A stretch of DNA of 64,000 bases from Microvirga sp. VF16 (GCF_016864375.1 NZ_CP069355.1:682001-746000), one strand, 5' to 3'. Positions 8,963 through 17,641 are shown, numbered from the stretch's first letter. A program made the numbers and translations. The notes: generated from the letters alone by a model not told the origin.

Positions 8963-10053
8963 AGCGCGGCCTCCTGTTCCTTGGTTGAATGCTGATTTCC
9001 ATCTTCGGCTTGTGAAGGCGCGGCTTTACGATCAGCCTTGACCCGCCGATAAGAATCGAGGGCAGACTGGAACGTCACATAGTGCGGAAGCTTGAAGTGG
9101 TTGCAGAAGCCGGAGCTTTCGACTGGCTCGGTGTGATAGAGGATGAATTCCTCCGTTGATGCGGCACCAGGATTGGGTTGGCTTGACGTGATGTCCAGCG
9201 TGGCTGCGGCAATCACTTTCACCTCGTTCCAGCCGAAGGTGGCCGAAAAGCCGAGTTCCAGGTTCTTTGATTTGGAAATGATCTCCACCTGGCTGACGCG
9301 GACTCGGCCGGCACTGAAGATCGTGCCGCGCGGATGGCGTAAGCGAACAGGAGCCTCGGCAAGTCGCAATTCGTTGACGGTTGGGTGAACGTCGCCATAA
9401 CCGCGCATCGTCGCATAGCCGAGCGCCAGCGTGCCGCCGGTGTCTGCCCTCGCCAGGCTTTGGAGCTTGTGTGCCCGCGGCACGGGGAAGAGTAGCGGCT
9501 CACGGGTCAAGTCCGGTATTTCTTCCGGTTCGACCGCCTTTATTGGATGATCCGGGACTAAACCTTGCGCTTTCTGCCAGGCAATTATGGATGGTTGTGT
9601 AGCCGGCGCAGGCTTTGCGGCCGCGACCACCGGCTCGGGCGTATAGTCCTGACCCGTCAGCACACCGACCTGCAAGAGGCGATGCGAGTAATCCAGCGTC
9701 GGACCCAGGATCTGGCCGCCCGGAATGTCCTTGAACGCCGCGGAGATACGCCGAACCGTAAAGAGATCGGCTTGAGCGACGGGCTCGGCGATGGCGATGC
9801 GCGGCTGCGTGGTTCGGTAGGCGCGCAGGAGCAACACCGCTTCGTAGAGATCGCCGCCGGCCTGCGCCAGTGCGAGTGCGGCGAGATCCGGCTCGTAGAG
9901 CGAGGCCTCGCCCATGAGGCGGTCGACGAGATAGGGAAGGCTGTTGCGAATGCCTTCGACACGATCCCGACTGATCGTGCCGAGATCGCTGCGGAACAGG
10001 CGCTCTGCCTGCTCGATGGCGTGTTCGCCGCCACGCGTTGCCACATAGGCCAT
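8959..10053 (-). CDS. phnI: C-P lyase core subunit PhnI
   Basis: PhnI is the nucleosidase-like subunit that, with PhnG, PhnH and PhnL, forms ribose 1-alkylphosphonate 5-triphosphate from ATP and phosphonate. The 364-residue product starts MAYVATRGGEHAIEQAE. The ATG overlaps the phnH stop (TGATG), which fixes the start; the frame is open further up but only inside phnH. The C-terminal HFKLPHYVTFQ keeps both histidines (319 and 324) that correspond to the metal-binding pair facing the PhnJ active site in the E. coli complex. That is notable because the PhnJ side has lost its cysteines. Confidence 0.92.
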   Translation of the reverse strand: MAYVATRGGEHAIEQAERLFRSDLGTISRDRVEGIRNSLPYLVDRLMGEASLYEPDLAALALAQAGGDLYEAVLLLRAYRTTQPRIAIAEPVAQADLFTVRRISAAFKDIPGGQILGPTLDYSHRLLQVGVLTGQDYTPEPVVAAAKPAPATQPSIIAWQKAQGLVPDHPIKAVEPEEIPDLTREPLLFPVPRAHKLQSLARADTGGTLALGYATMRGYGDVHPTVNELRLAEAPVRLRHPRGTIFSAGRVRVSQVEIISKSKNLELGFSATFGWNEVKVIAAATLDITSSQPNPGAASTEEFILYHTEPVESSGFCNHFKLPHYVTFQSALDSYRRVKADRKAAPSQAEDGNQHSTKEQEAAL

Positions 10054-10595
10054 CAGAGCACCTCGATTTTTGTAGAACGGGGAAGGCCGACGATGCGGTC
10101 GCCGTCGACGAGATAGACATCGAAGCCGAGCGGATAGCGGATCGCTTGCTCGCGCATGTGCCAGAAGGATGGATCGATGCCGTTGAGCGCGATCGTTACA
10201 CTGTCCTTGATGCCGGGGCCGGTCAGTCGCAGCCTTTGGCCGAAGCCGAGGCAAGCAGGAGCCAACAAGGTGGTAGACTCATCGGGATGGGCGAGTGTGC
10301 CGATGCACAAAGGCGCCAACCCTGCAACCTTGTCTGCGGTGTCGATCGCTGCGAACACATATTCGGCCTCACCGATCGAGACCGCCCGGGCGCCGCTGCG
10401 CTTCAAAGTCGCCTCGAAATCTACATCGTCCGCGATGTGGAAAGAGCATTCGCGGTCGAGCAGGCTCTCCGCAATGACTGCCAATCCGCCGGCGGGTAGC
10501 GTTCGCACAAGGCCGGGACGGGAGAGCGCCCACATGAGCTCGTCGAACGCGGCATTGGTGCGGCTGTCGTCGACTGTGGGAAGAGCGAGGGTCAT
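10053..10595 (-). CDS. phnH: C-P lyase core subunit PhnH
   Basis: PhnH is a small scaffold subunit of the C-P lyase core with a PLP-transferase-like fold but no cofactor. The 180-residue product (usual 190-200) contains the typical N-terminal block NAAFDELMWALSRPG, a central GIGEAEYVF-like stretch (SIGEAEYVFAAID) and the C-terminal PLGFDVYLVDGDRIVGLPR. Start and stop overlap phnG and phnI by single-base TGATG junctions, so stoichiometric coupled translation is likely. Confidence 0.92.
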   Translation of the reverse strand: MTLALPTVDDSRTNAAFDELMWALSRPGLVRTLPAGGLAVIAESLLDRECSFHIADDVDFEATLKRSGARAVSIGEAEYVFAAIDTADKVAGLAPLCIGTLAHPDESTTLLAPACLGFGQRLRLTGPGIKDSVTIALNGIDPSFWHMREQAIRYPLGFDVYLVDGDRIVGLPRSTKIEVL

Positions 10596-11053
10596 CAGAA
10601 GGTCTCCATCTGCACGCGGGTCGCCTCGACTTTCCTCAGCCGTTCCCGGTCGCTATCGCGCTGATGCGCATGTTCGGTATCGAGAAACTCAAGGATGGTG
10701 TCGGTGCGATGCCCGGCGGCAATTGCCGCATCGATGACGGCCATGGCCATGGCATGCTCGAGATCACGACCGACAACCGCTCCAAATCCGTCGACGCCGC
10801 GATCCGGCACCTGGATATGCGCTTCGGCGACAAGGACCTCGCCGAGGTGAAATGCCGTACCTTTCACCGTGTCCTGGTAAGGCAGCATCGCAAGGCCGGT
10901 CCGGTTGGTGATGACGCTCACGTCTCCCAACTCATCCAAAATCCGCTCTGCCAGAGCCTTTGTCTCCGCCGGCCGGCTGGCGGCCAGTATGTCGAGCGCT
11001 TGCCCGTGATCGTATTGCCCGATGACAGGGCAAACGGTTCGCTTTTCAGTCAT
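10595..11053 (-). CDS. phnG: C-P lyase core subunit PhnG
   Basis: PhnG is the first gene of the core operon and part of the PhnGHIJ complex. The start at 11053 (MTEKRTVCPVIGQYDHGQAL) is preferred because GAAAGAGA lies upstream. Earlier in-frame ATGs fall close to the operator and would add an Arg-rich tail not found in PhnG. The 152-residue product matches the family length of about 150 and contains VITNRTGLAMLPYQDTVKGT and FHLGEVLVAEAHI. The operator-like dyad at 11126-11157 lies 73 bp upstream. Confidence 0.9.
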   Translation of the reverse strand: MTEKRTVCPVIGQYDHGQALDILAASRPAETKALAERILDELGDVSVITNRTGLAMLPYQDTVKGTAFHLGEVLVAEAHIQVPDRGVDGFGAVVGRDLEHAMAMAVIDAAIAAGHRTDTILEFLDTEHAHQRDSDRERLRKVEATRVQMETF

Positions 11054-11125
11054 AGTCGTTTCTCTTTCCATGTGCCGCGATCGAGTTTGGTTTTGGACCG
11101 CGCAGCGGCTCTCCAATCGCCCGAA

Positions 11126-11157
11126 ACATTCGAATATCTATAATAATATTCGAATGT
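11126..11157. promoter_or_regulatory. Putative PhnF operator upstream of phnG
   Basis: Two 12-base arms, ACATTCGAATAT (11126-11137) and ATATTCGAATGT (11146-11157), are perfect reverse complements with 8 bp between them. Each contains the palindromic core ATTCGAAT, spaced 20 bp centre to centre, two helical turns. The same core recurs upstream of the importer operon and of phnF, so a PhnF site is the natural reading. Confidence 0.72.
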
Positions 11158-11165
11158 CATGTCCA
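11137..11165 (-). promoter_or_regulatory. Candidate phnG promoter inside the operator
   Basis: On the minus strand TGGACA (11165-11160) and TATAGA (11142-11137) are separated by 17 bp. Both elements are interrupted or flanked by the ATTCGAAT dyad, so a bound repressor would block RNA polymerase. The match to consensus is moderate, and an alternative -10 (TATTAT) sits three bases upstream. Confidence 0.4.
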
Positions 11166-11221
11166 CCATCTATCCTCGATTGCAGCCAATTTCAGCAAGG
11201 TTGTTGAGTTTCGGTCGCCCT

Positions 11222-12133
11222 TCACGCGACATCCCTTCCCGCGTTCAACTCGACAAGCCGGCGGGCGCGCTCAAGGGACGCGGGCTGCTCGTCGGCAAAT
11301 CTGTCTGCCTCGATTTCCATGATCAGCATCGTGTCCGGAAGGAATTGTAGCTCCGAGAAAATTGCCTCCCACGGAATGTCGCCCCAGCCGATGGGCAGAT
11401 GAAGATCGCCCAGGCCGTAAGCGGTCGCCTCAGCCGGCCGGTAAACCGTCATGCTCCTCGGCAAACCATAGCTGTCATGAACGTGGAGATGACCGGTCAC
11501 AGGCGCGACCGCGCGCAGTTCATCGCGGAAGTTCAGCTTTTTGAGCGTCGACTGGAGATAGGCATGGGAAAAGTCGAGCACGGCAACGACATGAGGCGAT
11601 CCAACCGAGCGGACGGTCGCCGCAAGCTCGGTCGGCGTCTGCACGTATTGGCCCTCGGCCGTCGCGAAGATGGTCTCAAGTCCAATGCGGACGCCGTAGC
11701 GCTCGGCCACGACAGCCATTTCAGCCAGTGCTTCGCGTTCCATGCTGTCGTAGTCCGAGACGGCCTCACCGGGAGCGGGACGCGCGTGCCCGCCGTGTTG
11801 GACGAGCAGCCCTGCACCGAGCTGGTCGCACAATTCGAGATTGGCCCGCATGACAGCTTTCTGGATATCGAGATGCTCGCGATCCATGAAGTTCGAAACC
11901 AGAGGTCCGTGCAAAGATAGTTTCTTGAAATCGTAACCCTGGACGATCTTGGCGATGCGGGCGGAGCGGTCCTTCATGATCTTTCCGCCGGACACCACTT
12001 CAAGGCTGTAGCCGGCAATTTCGCAGGCGTCCGCGCCGGTATCAGCGACCTCACGAAGAGACAGGTCGAAGTGGTTGAGGTCACCCGTGCCAACCCGGCC
12101 GTAAAAGCCGATCGCGGTGATATTGGAACTCAT
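11222..12133 (-). CDS. Sugar phosphate isomerase/epimerase family TIM-barrel protein
   Basis: This 303-residue cytoplasmic protein belongs to the AP-endonuclease-2-like TIM-barrel family of isomerases and epimerases. Visible features are the start GFYGRVGTGD, KKLSLHGPLV, VQHGGHA, a metal-ligand stretch RIGLETIFATAEG, VLDFSHAYL, HLHVHDSYG and the terminal MEIEADRF; the conserved Glu/Asp/His residues fit a divalent metal site. It lies 99 bp after the second permease gene, in the same direction, behind a good AAAGGACA site, so it probably shares the importer transcript. Position suggests it processes the imported compound, perhaps the sugar part of a phosphonate or phosphate ester. The substrate cannot be read from the sequence. 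Confidence 0.75.
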   Translation of the reverse strand: MSSNITAIGFYGRVGTGDLNHFDLSLREVADTGADACEIAGYSLEVVSGGKIMKDRSARIAKIVQGYDFKKLSLHGPLVSNFMDREHLDIQKAVMRANLELCDQLGAGLLVQHGGHARPAPGEAVSDYDSMEREALAEMAVVAERYGVRIGLETIFATAEGQYVQTPTELAATVRSVGSPHVVAVLDFSHAYLQSTLKKLNFRDELRAVAPVTGHLHVHDSYGLPRSMTVYRPAEATAYGLGDLHLPIGWGDIPWEAIFSELQFLPDTMLIMEIEADRFADEQPASLERARRLVELNAGRDVA

Positions 12134-12169
12134 TGTCTTGTCCTTTTTGCAAGTTCGTTCAGGAACAGA

Positions 12170-12207
12170 GGGTCAGCAGCGCGAACACGCTCGGTCGCCG
12201 CTGACCC
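12170..12207 (-). terminator. Intercistronic hairpin after the importer permease genes
   Basis: Arms GGGTCAGC (12170-12177) and GCTGACCC (12200-12207) are perfectly complementary around a 22-base loop. No T-run follows. It may stabilise or attenuate the importer transcript rather than end it. Confidence 0.4.
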
Positions 12208-12232
12208 GAGCCGACCGTTGCTGTGAACTTCG

Positions 12233-13063
12233 TCAGTCGTTCTCCACGGCATCGCGCGCCCAGTCTCCCAGGACCGAGATGGACACCGTGGTGATCAGGA
12301 TGATGAAGCCTGGGATCAGGGCGACCCAGGGCGCCTTGAAGAGCTGGTCTTTGCCGATGCCAATCAGGAGACCGAGCGAAACGTCCGGAGGCTGAATGCC
12401 GACGCCCAAAAAGCTGAGCGTCGTCTCCGTCAGGATCGTCTGCGGGAAATTGATCGACATGTTGACGAGGAGCACCGCCATGGCATTCGGCAGGACCGAC
12501 CGCATCACGATTCTCAGCGCCGAGGCGCCCAGCACCTGTTGAGCCTGTATGTAAGGCTGATTCTTGGCGGCAAGCGCGATAGCACGCGCCAGACGCGCGT
12601 ATCGGTCCCACCCATGAAAGATCATGATCGCCACGAACACGGTAAAATTCGCGCTCGGCAGAACGGTGATGAGTGCGAGTATCAGGATCAACGTCGGTAT
12701 CGTCGCCTGGAAATCGATGAGCGTCCCGATGATGGTATCAACAACGCCCCCGACCCAAGCCGAAACCAATCCAAGAGCTGTTCCGACCACCGCTCCGCCA
12801 ATCGTGCCGATCAGGGCAATCGTCATCGAGACCTGGATGCCGCGCAGAACCAGCGCGAGCATGTCACGGCCCAAAGCGTCGGTCCCGAGAGGATACTGCC
12901 ACGTACCGCCCATGAAGACCGGCGGGGTATAGCGGTTTAGCAGGTTGAGCTCCGAAATATCCCTTGGCGAGAGCCAGGAAGCGGCAAGCACCAGGACTAC
13001 CAGCACGACAAGAATGCCAAAGCAGCCGACGATAAAGGGAGAAAAGCTCTGTCGTAGGGTCAT
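12233..13063 (-). CDS. SBP5-type ABC importer, permease (DppC/OppC family)
   Basis: This is the inner-membrane permease of a peptide/opine/nickel class importer. The 276-residue product starts MTLRQSFSPFIVG, has an N-terminal membrane segment (GILVVLVVLVLAASWL) and the DppC hallmark PLGTDALGRDMLALVLRG. Several transmembrane helices follow, with the EAA-like loop IQAQQVLGASALRIVMRSVL that contacts the ATPase. The ATG overlaps the stop of the first permease by one base, which fixes the start. Confidence 0.88.
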   Translation of the reverse strand: MTLRQSFSPFIVGCFGILVVLVVLVLAASWLSPRDISELNLLNRYTPPVFMGGTWQYPLGTDALGRDMLALVLRGIQVSMTIALIGTIGGAVVGTALGLVSAWVGGVVDTIIGTLIDFQATIPTLILILALITVLPSANFTVFVAIMIFHGWDRYARLARAIALAAKNQPYIQAQQVLGASALRIVMRSVLPNAMAVLLVNMSINFPQTILTETTLSFLGVGIQPPDVSLGLLIGIGKDQLFKAPWVALIPGFIILITTVSISVLGDWARDAVEND

Positions 13064-14034
13064 CAAATCAACTCTCGCTTTCGCGATTTCCAAATGCTGC
13101 TGCGGCGGCTCGATAGGCGGCGCATGTCCCGTATCCTCGGATCGATGAGGCCATAGGAGAGATCGGCCAGCAGGTTGCCGACGATCATGGTCGCGCCGGT
13201 GATGATCAGGATTGCTTGTACAACCGCGAAGTCGCGCGCGCTCACGCTTGCGACCAGCAAAGACCCGGCCCCCTGCCAGCCGAAGACGTTTTCGATCACA
13301 GCGGCGTAGCTGACAAAATTCCCGAACTCCAATGCGGTAATGGTGATCAGGGGCAAAAGCGCATTCGGCAGTGCATGGACCCGGTGAATGATCCCTTCGG
13401 TGAACCCGCTGGCTCTGGCGGTCTCGATCATCGGGCGGGCCATCACCTCGACCATGGCCGACCGCGTAAAACGCGCGTAGGTCGCAATGCCCACTGTGGA
13501 CAGAGTCACGACCGGCATGATGTAGGAGGTCCAGTCTACGTAGCCGATCGGTGCCAGCCATCCGAGTTTGACGGAGAACAGATACATCGCAAGGACACCC
13601 AGCAGGAATGGCGGAATTGCTAGGCCGATCACCGAGAGGATGATGGCGAATCTGTCGATGAAACGCCCTCGGTGCATCGCGGAGACAATGCCGAGAGGCA
13701 CACCCACGGCGATGGACAGCAGGATCGTTGGAAAGACCAGCGACAGCGTCAGAGGAATTCGATCCAGCACCAGACGCAGTGCCGACTCTCCCGAACGATA
13801 GGAAAGACCGAAATCCAGGTGCAGCAGCCCGTTGAGATAGATCAGAAACTGCTGCCATAGCGGCAGATTGAGACCCCACTTTTCGCGGAAGACGTCGATG
13901 GCGGCTTGGCTTGTGTCGGGTCCCAGCAGGATAACGGCCGGGTCTCCGCTTGCAGCGAGCGCAAAGAAGGCGAAGGCAATGAGAAGAAGGATCGTGATGC
14001 ACGCGCGCCCTAGTCGAACGACATACCAGTTCAT
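13063..14034 (-). CDS. SBP5-type ABC importer, permease (DppB/OppB family)
   Basis: The 323-residue inner-membrane protein begins with a membrane anchor (ITILLLIAFAFFALA) and shows the DppB-type periplasmic segment and core: FGLSYRSGESALRLVLDRIP, LGIVSAMHRGR, and the cytoplasmic EAA loop ETARASGFTEGIIHRVHAL. It pairs with the DppC-like protein to form the channel. Start overlaps the ATPase stop by 4 bp (ATGA). Confidence 0.88.
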   Translation of the reverse strand: MNWYVVRLGRACITILLLIAFAFFALAASGDPAVILLGPDTSQAAIDVFREKWGLNLPLWQQFLIYLNGLLHLDFGLSYRSGESALRLVLDRIPLTLSLVFPTILLSIAVGVPLGIVSAMHRGRFIDRFAIILSVIGLAIPPFLLGVLAMYLFSVKLGWLAPIGYVDWTSYIMPVVTLSTVGIATYARFTRSAMVEVMARPMIETARASGFTEGIIHRVHALPNALLPLITITALEFGNFVSYAAVIENVFGWQGAGSLLVASVSARDFAVVQAILIITGATMIVGNLLADLSYGLIDPRIRDMRRLSSRRSSIWKSRKRELI

Positions 14035-15680
14035 TGCGTGACCTCCAGCTGTTTTCGCTGGACCAGCAGAGCCTCGGGAAGGCTTGGGAGTGAGACGATC
14101 AAGTTCTTGGTGTAGCTTTCGGTCGGGTTGCGAAAGAGTTCGCTTGTCTCGCCTTGCTCCACCACCGCTCCGTGCCGCATGACGACCACCCGATCACAAA
14201 TGTGCTGGATGACCGAGAGATCATGGCTGATGAACAGGATGGCGAGCGAGTATCTGTCGCGGAGGTCGAGCAGCAGATCCAGGATTTTGGCCTGGATGGA
14301 GACATCGAGGGCTGACACGCTTTCATCGCAAATCAACACGCGCGGCCGTACCGTCAGAGCTCGTGCGATTGTCGCCCTTTGCCGCTGGCCGCCAGAAAGA
14401 CTGCCGGGCTTGCGCAGGAACAGCTTCTCATCGAGGTGGGTTTCGAGGAGCCTTGCCCGGGCGACCTCTTTGCGTTCATCCCTGTTTCCCAGTCGATGGA
14501 TATCCAGCGGCTGGCGGACTTGATGGATGATCCTGCCCAGTGGATCGAGCGCGCCGCGTGGATCCTGAAAAATATACTGAATTTCCCGCCGCCACGAAGG
14601 TTCGGGCTTGCTCCAGTCGACCGTCTGTCCATTGAGGAAAATGCGCCCTGCGGAAGGCGTCACGAGGCCGACAGCGGCTTTGGCCAGCGTGCTTTTGCCG
14701 GAGCCGCTCTCGCCGACGAGCCCGACAACCTCGCCCTGTCGGACTTCCGCCGTGATGTCTTGGACGGCATGGAACACGCTTCCATCCGCCTTCTTATATC
14801 GAACGGATATATTCTCGAGACGCAGTGCTGGCTGACTGACGTCAGAGATGACACATGGGCTCGACAGGTGTGAAGTTGGGAGCGCCAACTCGGAACTGAG
14901 CCACCGCGGGCGCGGCATGGATGCCAGTAGCTGCCTGGTGTAATCGGCACGTGGGGCTGTGAGAACGGTGTCGGCGGAGCCATTCTCTACGATTGCCCCG
15001 TTTCTCATGACGATGATGTGGTTGCACAACTGATAGGCCACCGCCAGGTCGTGCGTGACGAATATGATCGCCATGCCTCGTTCCGAGGCAATTGACTTCA
15101 GGCGAAGAAGGATACCGGCTTGAACAGTGACGTCGAGTGCGGTCGTGGGCTCATCGGCAATGAGGAGACGAGGTTCACGTGCCAAGGCGCAAGCGATTGC
15201 CACCCGTTGGCATTGTCCGCCGGACATTTGATGGGGATAGGCATCCAGGATTTTTTTCGGGTCGTCGAAACCCGCTATCGCCAGCAGCGGCTGGGGATCG
15301 GCCTTGGTCCGCAGACCAAGATGCCGCCTGACCGACATCAGCGGATCCAGAGCGCTCATGGGATCCTGGAAGATCATGGCCACGCCATGCCCGCGGAGCT
15401 TCGCCAGCGCTCGACGATCAGCAAGCCGATATGGCCGCCCCTCGAAGCTCATCTGTCCCTCGACCAGCGCTGCCGGCGGCAGCAGACCGGCGATGGCTCG
15501 GCACATGATGCTCTTGCCCGATCCGCTTTCCCCCACGATACCAAGGATTTCACCGGGCATGAGATCGAAAGCGATGTCATGCAACGCGAAGTCGCTCTGC
15601 CGCGCGGAAAATTTAACATTCACCCCCTGAACTGAAAGCAGGGGGTGAGCGCGATGTTCTTTGTCCGGATACACCTGCAT
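14031..15680 (-). CDS. SBP5-type ABC importer, fused double ATP-binding protein (DppD-DppF)
   Basis: One 549-residue polypeptide carries both ATPase domains. The first has Walker A GESGSGKSIM near residue 52, signature MSGGQCQR and Walker B LLIADEPTTALD. The second has Walker A GESGSGKSTL near residue 315, signature LSGGQRQR and Walker B VLICDESVSALD. The linker lies around residues 255-280. Such fusions are common in rhizobial Dpp/Opp-like importers. The start lies one base before the binding-protein stop region and the end overlaps the permease gene, so all four importer genes form one unit. Confidence 0.9.
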   Translation of the reverse strand: MQVYPDKEHRAHPLLSVQGVNVKFSARQSDFALHDIAFDLMPGEILGIVGESGSGKSIMCRAIAGLLPPAALVEGQMSFEGRPYRLADRRALAKLRGHGVAMIFQDPMSALDPLMSVRRHLGLRTKADPQPLLAIAGFDDPKKILDAYPHQMSGGQCQRVAIACALAREPRLLIADEPTTALDVTVQAGILLRLKSIASERGMAIIFVTHDLAVAYQLCNHIIVMRNGAIVENGSADTVLTAPRADYTRQLLASMPRPRWLSSELALPTSHLSSPCVISDVSQPALRLENISVRYKKADGSVFHAVQDITAEVRQGEVVGLVGESGSGKSTLAKAAVGLVTPSAGRIFLNGQTVDWSKPEPSWRREIQYIFQDPRGALDPLGRIIHQVRQPLDIHRLGNRDERKEVARARLLETHLDEKLFLRKPGSLSGGQRQRATIARALTVRPRVLICDESVSALDVSIQAKILDLLLDLRDRYSLAILFISHDLSVIQHICDRVVVMRHGAVVEQGETSELFRNPTESYTKNLIVSLPSLPEALLVQRKQLEVTQ

Positions 15681-15681
15681 G

Positions 15682-17241
15682 TTACTTGAAGCTCACGCCC
15701 GTTGTCGTGAGGTCCAGGTATTCCGTCGGCAGGGCCTTATAGGTCAGACGATCCTTGCGGATCCCGATGAAGTGAGCGGCGGTGTAAAGGTTGGCCGAAT
15801 TCGGATCCTTTTCAAACTTGTCCAGCATCTGCGCAAAGACCTGCCGGCGATGAGCCGTGTCGATCGATGTCGCGAGGTCCTGGCCGAGCGCGACCATGTC
15901 AGGCGAGACAGTGAAGAATTTTTGCGCTGCGAACGACCCGCTCGGTCCGAGTCGACGCCAGAATTGACCCAGCGGATCGGGATAGTAGGCGCTTGAAGAC
16001 GCGTCGATGATAGCTCTATCGGGTGTATCGGCGAGAACCTGCGTCCCGTTTTCCTTGAACTCCAGCTTGATGTTTAGTCCAACAGCCTTCCACATCGACT
16101 GAACGACTTGTGCGGTTTCGCCTTGCTTCGTGTAGTAGTTGTGCTGGGTGCGCCAGACGATCTCTTGGCCATGATAGCCGGCTTCCTTGAGAAGCTGCTT
16201 GGCCGTCTCTGGATTGTATTCGTCGATCGGACGGTCCTGCAGATACATATCACCGAAGGTTTTCACCTGCCAGCCATGCGGGACATCCGTGCGCCCGTCG
16301 TATAGGCTCTTGACCAGCGTCTCGCGGTCGATCGCGAGATTCATGGCACGGCGAATGCGCGGATCGGAGATCGGACTGTCGATGCTGTCGTAAATCAGGC
16401 CGCGGATGGTCTCGATTGGACCACCTGCGACCGCGCCGTTCGGGTTACTTTCGATCTGTGCGAATTCGTCGGTGCCGACTTCCGTGATCATGTCGAACTG
16501 GCCCGACAAGAGACCGGCGACACGCGTCGACAGCTCAGGAACCGTGACAAATGTTACCTTGTCTGCAGCCGCCTTCGCATCGCCCCAGTAGTTATCGAAC
16601 TTTCTGAGGACGGTTTTTCCGCCGAGGTCATGGCTGACGAGCGAGTAAGGCCCCGAGCCCGCGTCGAGCTTGGTGAAATCATTATATGTCGGAGCCTGCT
16701 TCAAGGCGGTCTCCGAGATGATCTGGGCAGGGTAGGTCGCAAACCGGTAAAGCGCGATCGGGTCGGCCGTCTTCGTGTGGATCCGCACTGTCATGTCGTC
16801 GACGGCTTCGATGCTTTCGATGCCGCCGAGAAATTCTTTGGACTGCGTAGGCACGCTCTTGTCGCGTCCCAGGCGTATGTCCGAGAAGGTCGCCAGCACA
16901 TCGTTGGCGTCGAAGGTATCGCCGTTGTGGAAGCTCACTCCCGGCCGCAGTTTGAATTCGATGGTCTTGGGATCGATGATCTGCCATTCGGTCGCAAGTG
17001 CCGGAACGACTTTGCCGCCCTTGCGGTAGTCGAATTTGACGAGCGTGTCATAGAGAGAAAGCATCATTCGCAGGTTCGGATTTGAATTCTCCGTCACCGG
17101 GTCCAGATTGTCCGGGTTCTTCGGAACTGCGATCGTCAGGTCATGCGCAAACACTTGAGCGTTGCCGGGCAGAACGGCGGTACCGGCGCTCAGTGCCGCC
17201 GCCAGCATTGTGATCTTGGTTTTCCTTAAGGTCTGAGTCAC
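15682..17241 (-). CDS. SBP5-type ABC importer, periplasmic substrate-binding protein
   Basis: This 519-residue family-5 extracellular solute-binding protein starts at the GTG at 17241, behind AGGAGAG, giving a clean signal peptide (KITMLAAALSAGTAVLPG, cleavage near AQVFA). The open frame extends further up but without signal features. Family blocks visible are NLDPVTENSN, GLIYDSIDSPISDPRIRRAM, AIDRETLV and YNPETAKQLLKEAGY. Family members bind peptides, opines, sugars or phosphodiesters such as agrocinopine. Location beside phnF and the C-P lyase operon suggests an organophosphonate ligand; phnCDE are absent here. Confidence 0.88.
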   Translation of the reverse strand: MTQTLRKTKITMLAAALSAGTAVLPGNAQVFAHDLTIAVPKNPDNLDPVTENSNPNLRMMLSLYDTLVKFDYRKGGKVVPALATEWQIIDPKTIEFKLRPGVSFHNGDTFDANDVLATFSDIRLGRDKSVPTQSKEFLGGIESIEAVDDMTVRIHTKTADPIALYRFATYPAQIISETALKQAPTYNDFTKLDAGSGPYSLVSHDLGGKTVLRKFDNYWGDAKAAADKVTFVTVPELSTRVAGLLSGQFDMITEVGTDEFAQIESNPNGAVAGGPIETIRGLIYDSIDSPISDPRIRRAMNLAIDRETLVKSLYDGRTDVPHGWQVKTFGDMYLQDRPIDEYNPETAKQLLKEAGYHGQEIVWRTQHNYYTKQGETAQVVQSMWKAVGLNIKLEFKENGTQVLADTPDRAIIDASSSAYYPDPLGQFWRRLGPSGSFAAQKFFTVSPDMVALGQDLATSIDTAHRRQVFAQMLDKFEKDPNSANLYTAAHFIGIRKDRLTYKALPTEYLDLTTTGVSFK

Positions 17242-17358
17242 TCGGGCTCTCCTGGATCCTGGGTTCAGCAGTGTTGCAAGCGTCTTGCAGCGTAGGTGTC
17301 CGACCTGGTGCTGCACGCTGTCTCATTTGAGGCAGGCGGAACATGCCAAAGATATGTG

Positions 17359-17389
17359 ACATTCGAATGACATCATGATATTCGAATAT
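17359..17389. promoter_or_regulatory. Putative PhnF operator upstream of the importer operon
   Basis: Two copies of ATTCGAAT (17361-17368 and 17380-17387) lie 19 bp apart centre to centre, flanked as ACATTCGAATGA and ATATTCGAATAT. The arrangement mirrors that upstream of phnG. It lies about 120 bp upstream of the binding-protein start. Confidence 0.7.
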
Positions 17390-17555
17390 CATTACTGGCG
17401 CGATTGCTCATATTGTCGGGCGGCAATATGCGCTGAAGGCTGGATTGACGAAGGCCCGCGTGGGGAAGGCAGGAGATGACAGCCATCCACCGGTTAGTAA
17501 TGACACGTTGAGGTACATTCCGACACCTCAGGGGCTGCTTTTTGGTTCATCGGAG

Positions 17556-17594
17556 TTGTCAAGGAAATCAAACCGTTTATATACTTATTCGAAT
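17556..17594 (+). promoter_or_regulatory. phnF promoter with a single ATTCGAAT site at the start point
   Basis: TTGTCA (17556-17561) and TATACT (17580-17585) are spaced 18 bp, a good housekeeping promoter. ATTCGAAT at 17587-17594 overlaps the expected transcription start, so the regulator can repress its own gene. Only one copy of the core is present here, which would give weaker control than the two paired sites. Confidence 0.6.
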
Positions 17595-17641
17595 ATGTTG
17601 GTCGTTGGTCGACCGCTCACGAAGGATGGAATGACCCGACA

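Noticed and set aside
12233..14002. Very long frame of 589 codons covering both permease genes
   Set aside because: Its first half is the wrong frame of the DppB-like gene. The DppC-like protein starts at 13063, fixed by the overlap and by family alignment.
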